5,173 nucleotides of DNA from NCBI GenBank assembly GCA_007127935.1, contig SKYL01000276.1, positions 1 through 5,173 of the forward strand, given 5' to 3'. The notes under the pieces were generated by a model. That model saw nothing but the letters and a program-made list of their open reading frames with translations, had not been told where the DNA came from and did no database searches. The position numbers and the translations under genes were made by a program. Of this stretch, positions 4,623 through 5,173 are shown piece by piece. The first letter of the stretch is position 1. Each line of letters opens with the position of its first letter. This DNA comes from Halorhodospira sp. GTDB taxonomy: Bacteria; Pseudomonadota; Gammaproteobacteria; Nitrococcales; Halorhodospiraceae.

Positions 4623-5173
4623 GGAAATCGAACCGGCGGGTCGCCAGGGCGCGCCCCTCGCCGTCGAACGTCCGCTCCACCACCACCGCCCGGCCATCCT
4701 CCGAGAGGGCCACCACGGTGGAACCGCGCGTCCCGTAGTCGGGGCCCTGGATAAAGATCGGGGCAAGAAACCGCTCCTTCTCCCATCCGACCCCGGTGTC
4801 GGGAAGCGCCCCGTCATCGGGTTGCCGGCGGTCGTGGAGCAGCGCCAACAGATCGTCGACATCGGGCATACGCCCCGCCTCGGTGCGCCCCACCAGGTCG
4901 GCCATGGCGGCCTGGCTCCACTCCACCTTCGGCCACGGCGCATCCAGGGGGCCGTTGCTGACGGCGTGGATACCGGGATCGAGTGGAGAGGACGGCACAT
5001 CCCCCCGGTTGGATGCGTACCAGAGGCGATCACGTTGCCCGTAGACCAGCGTGAACGGCCGGAAGTCCGCGGCCCGCTCGGCCAACCACTGCCGGAATGA
5101 ATCGGCATCGGCGGCAGCCAGCCAAGCGAGCGGCAACCCCCCACGGCTGGCCCCGTCGGCGGCCTCGGGCGAC
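4603..5173 (-). CDS. NRDE (TANGO2-like) family protein, C-terminal 189 residues (5' end beyond window)
   Basis: The minus frame is open from the right edge to a TAG at 4603-4605; the start lies outside the window. The visible part contains GASRGGLPLAWL, then FRPFTLVYGQRDRLWYASNRG, then LDPGIHAVSNGPLDAPWPKVEW, and near the end YGTRGSTVVAL. These blocks (SRG…L, F…L.YG…LWY.SNRG, LxPGIxxxSNxxLDxPWPKV, GTRxSTVV) are hallmarks of the NRDE family, named for an Asn-Arg-Asp-Glu motif in the missing first ~70 residues. The family includes eukaryotic TANGO2, which has been linked to heme and lipid handling; the bacterial role is not established. No signal or membrane segment is visible here. The TTG at 5134-5136 should not be taken as the start because the homology continues upstream of it. 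The gene overlaps the pentapeptide gene tail-to-tail by 20 nt. Confidence 0.9.
   Translation of the reverse strand, partial: SPEAADGASRGGLPLAWLAAADADSFRQWLAERAADFRPFTLVYGQRDRLWYASNRGDVPSSPLDPGIHAVSNGPLDAPWPKVEWSQAAMADLVGRTEAGRMPDVDDLLALLHDRRQPDDGALPDTGVGWEKERFLAPIFIQGPDYGTRGSTVVALSEDGRAVVVERTFDGEGRALATRRFDFLIGNGR

Noticed and set aside
5134..5136. TTG as the start of the NRDE gene
   Set aside because: The frame stays open to the window edge and family similarity (the SRG block) continues upstream, so this is an internal leucine codon.
3924..5144. Long minus-strand open frame of about 406 codons under the pentapeptide gene
   Set aside because: It is the antisense shadow of the pentapeptide repeats plus another frame of the NRDE gene; its apparent periodicity mirrors the plus-strand pentads.

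Overview
The window is GC-rich DNA, densely packed with genes, most likely from a gammaproteobacterium. The evidence is an H-NS family nucleoid protein, a Gram-negative adenylate kinase without zinc cysteines, a PdxH-type PNP/PMP oxidase, a long NfeD protease and an exported pentapeptide-repeat protein. Genus cannot be set from the sequence. A halophilic or sulfur-oxidising purple lineage (Ectothiorhodospiraceae or Chromatiaceae) is only a guess.

Layout. Positions 1-174 (+) hold the last 57 codons of a probable nicotinate phosphoribosyltransferase. Facing it on the minus strand is a 107-residue H-NS family gene (191-514) with a near-perfect Shine-Dalgarno. The 305-base gap 515-819 carries the H-NS leader, with a perfect 8-bp dyad and a possible promoter, followed by a large repeat: a 36-bp perfect inverted repeat around a 19-nt loop, flanked by short direct repeats. 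Next, all on the minus strand, come pdxH (820-1437), the membrane serine protease gene nfeD (1427-2836, overlapping pdxH by 11 nt) and, 188 nt upstream of nfeD, adk (3025-3681). A 140-nt divergent promoter region separates adk from a plus-strand gene for an exported pentapeptide-repeat protein (start probably near 3822, stop 4622). That gene overlaps tail-to-tail by 20 nt with a minus-strand NRDE/TANGO2-family gene that runs off the right edge.

How the genes relate. nfeD and pdxH are translationally linked by their overlap and are almost certainly on one transcript; adk may feed into it or end at a hairpin after its stop. The nicotinate enzyme (NAD salvage), PdxH (PLP synthesis) and Adk (adenylate balance) are all nucleotide or cofactor housekeeping, but nothing shows they work as one pathway. 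I see no mobile-element transposase, CRISPR array, tRNA or rRNA.

No clearly undescribed multi-gene system is visible. The items most worth a second look are the palindromic repeat upstream of the H-NS gene, a PdxH lacking its usual N-terminal lid and C-terminal arginine, and the 39-pentad exported pentapeptide protein with cysteine-containing ends.
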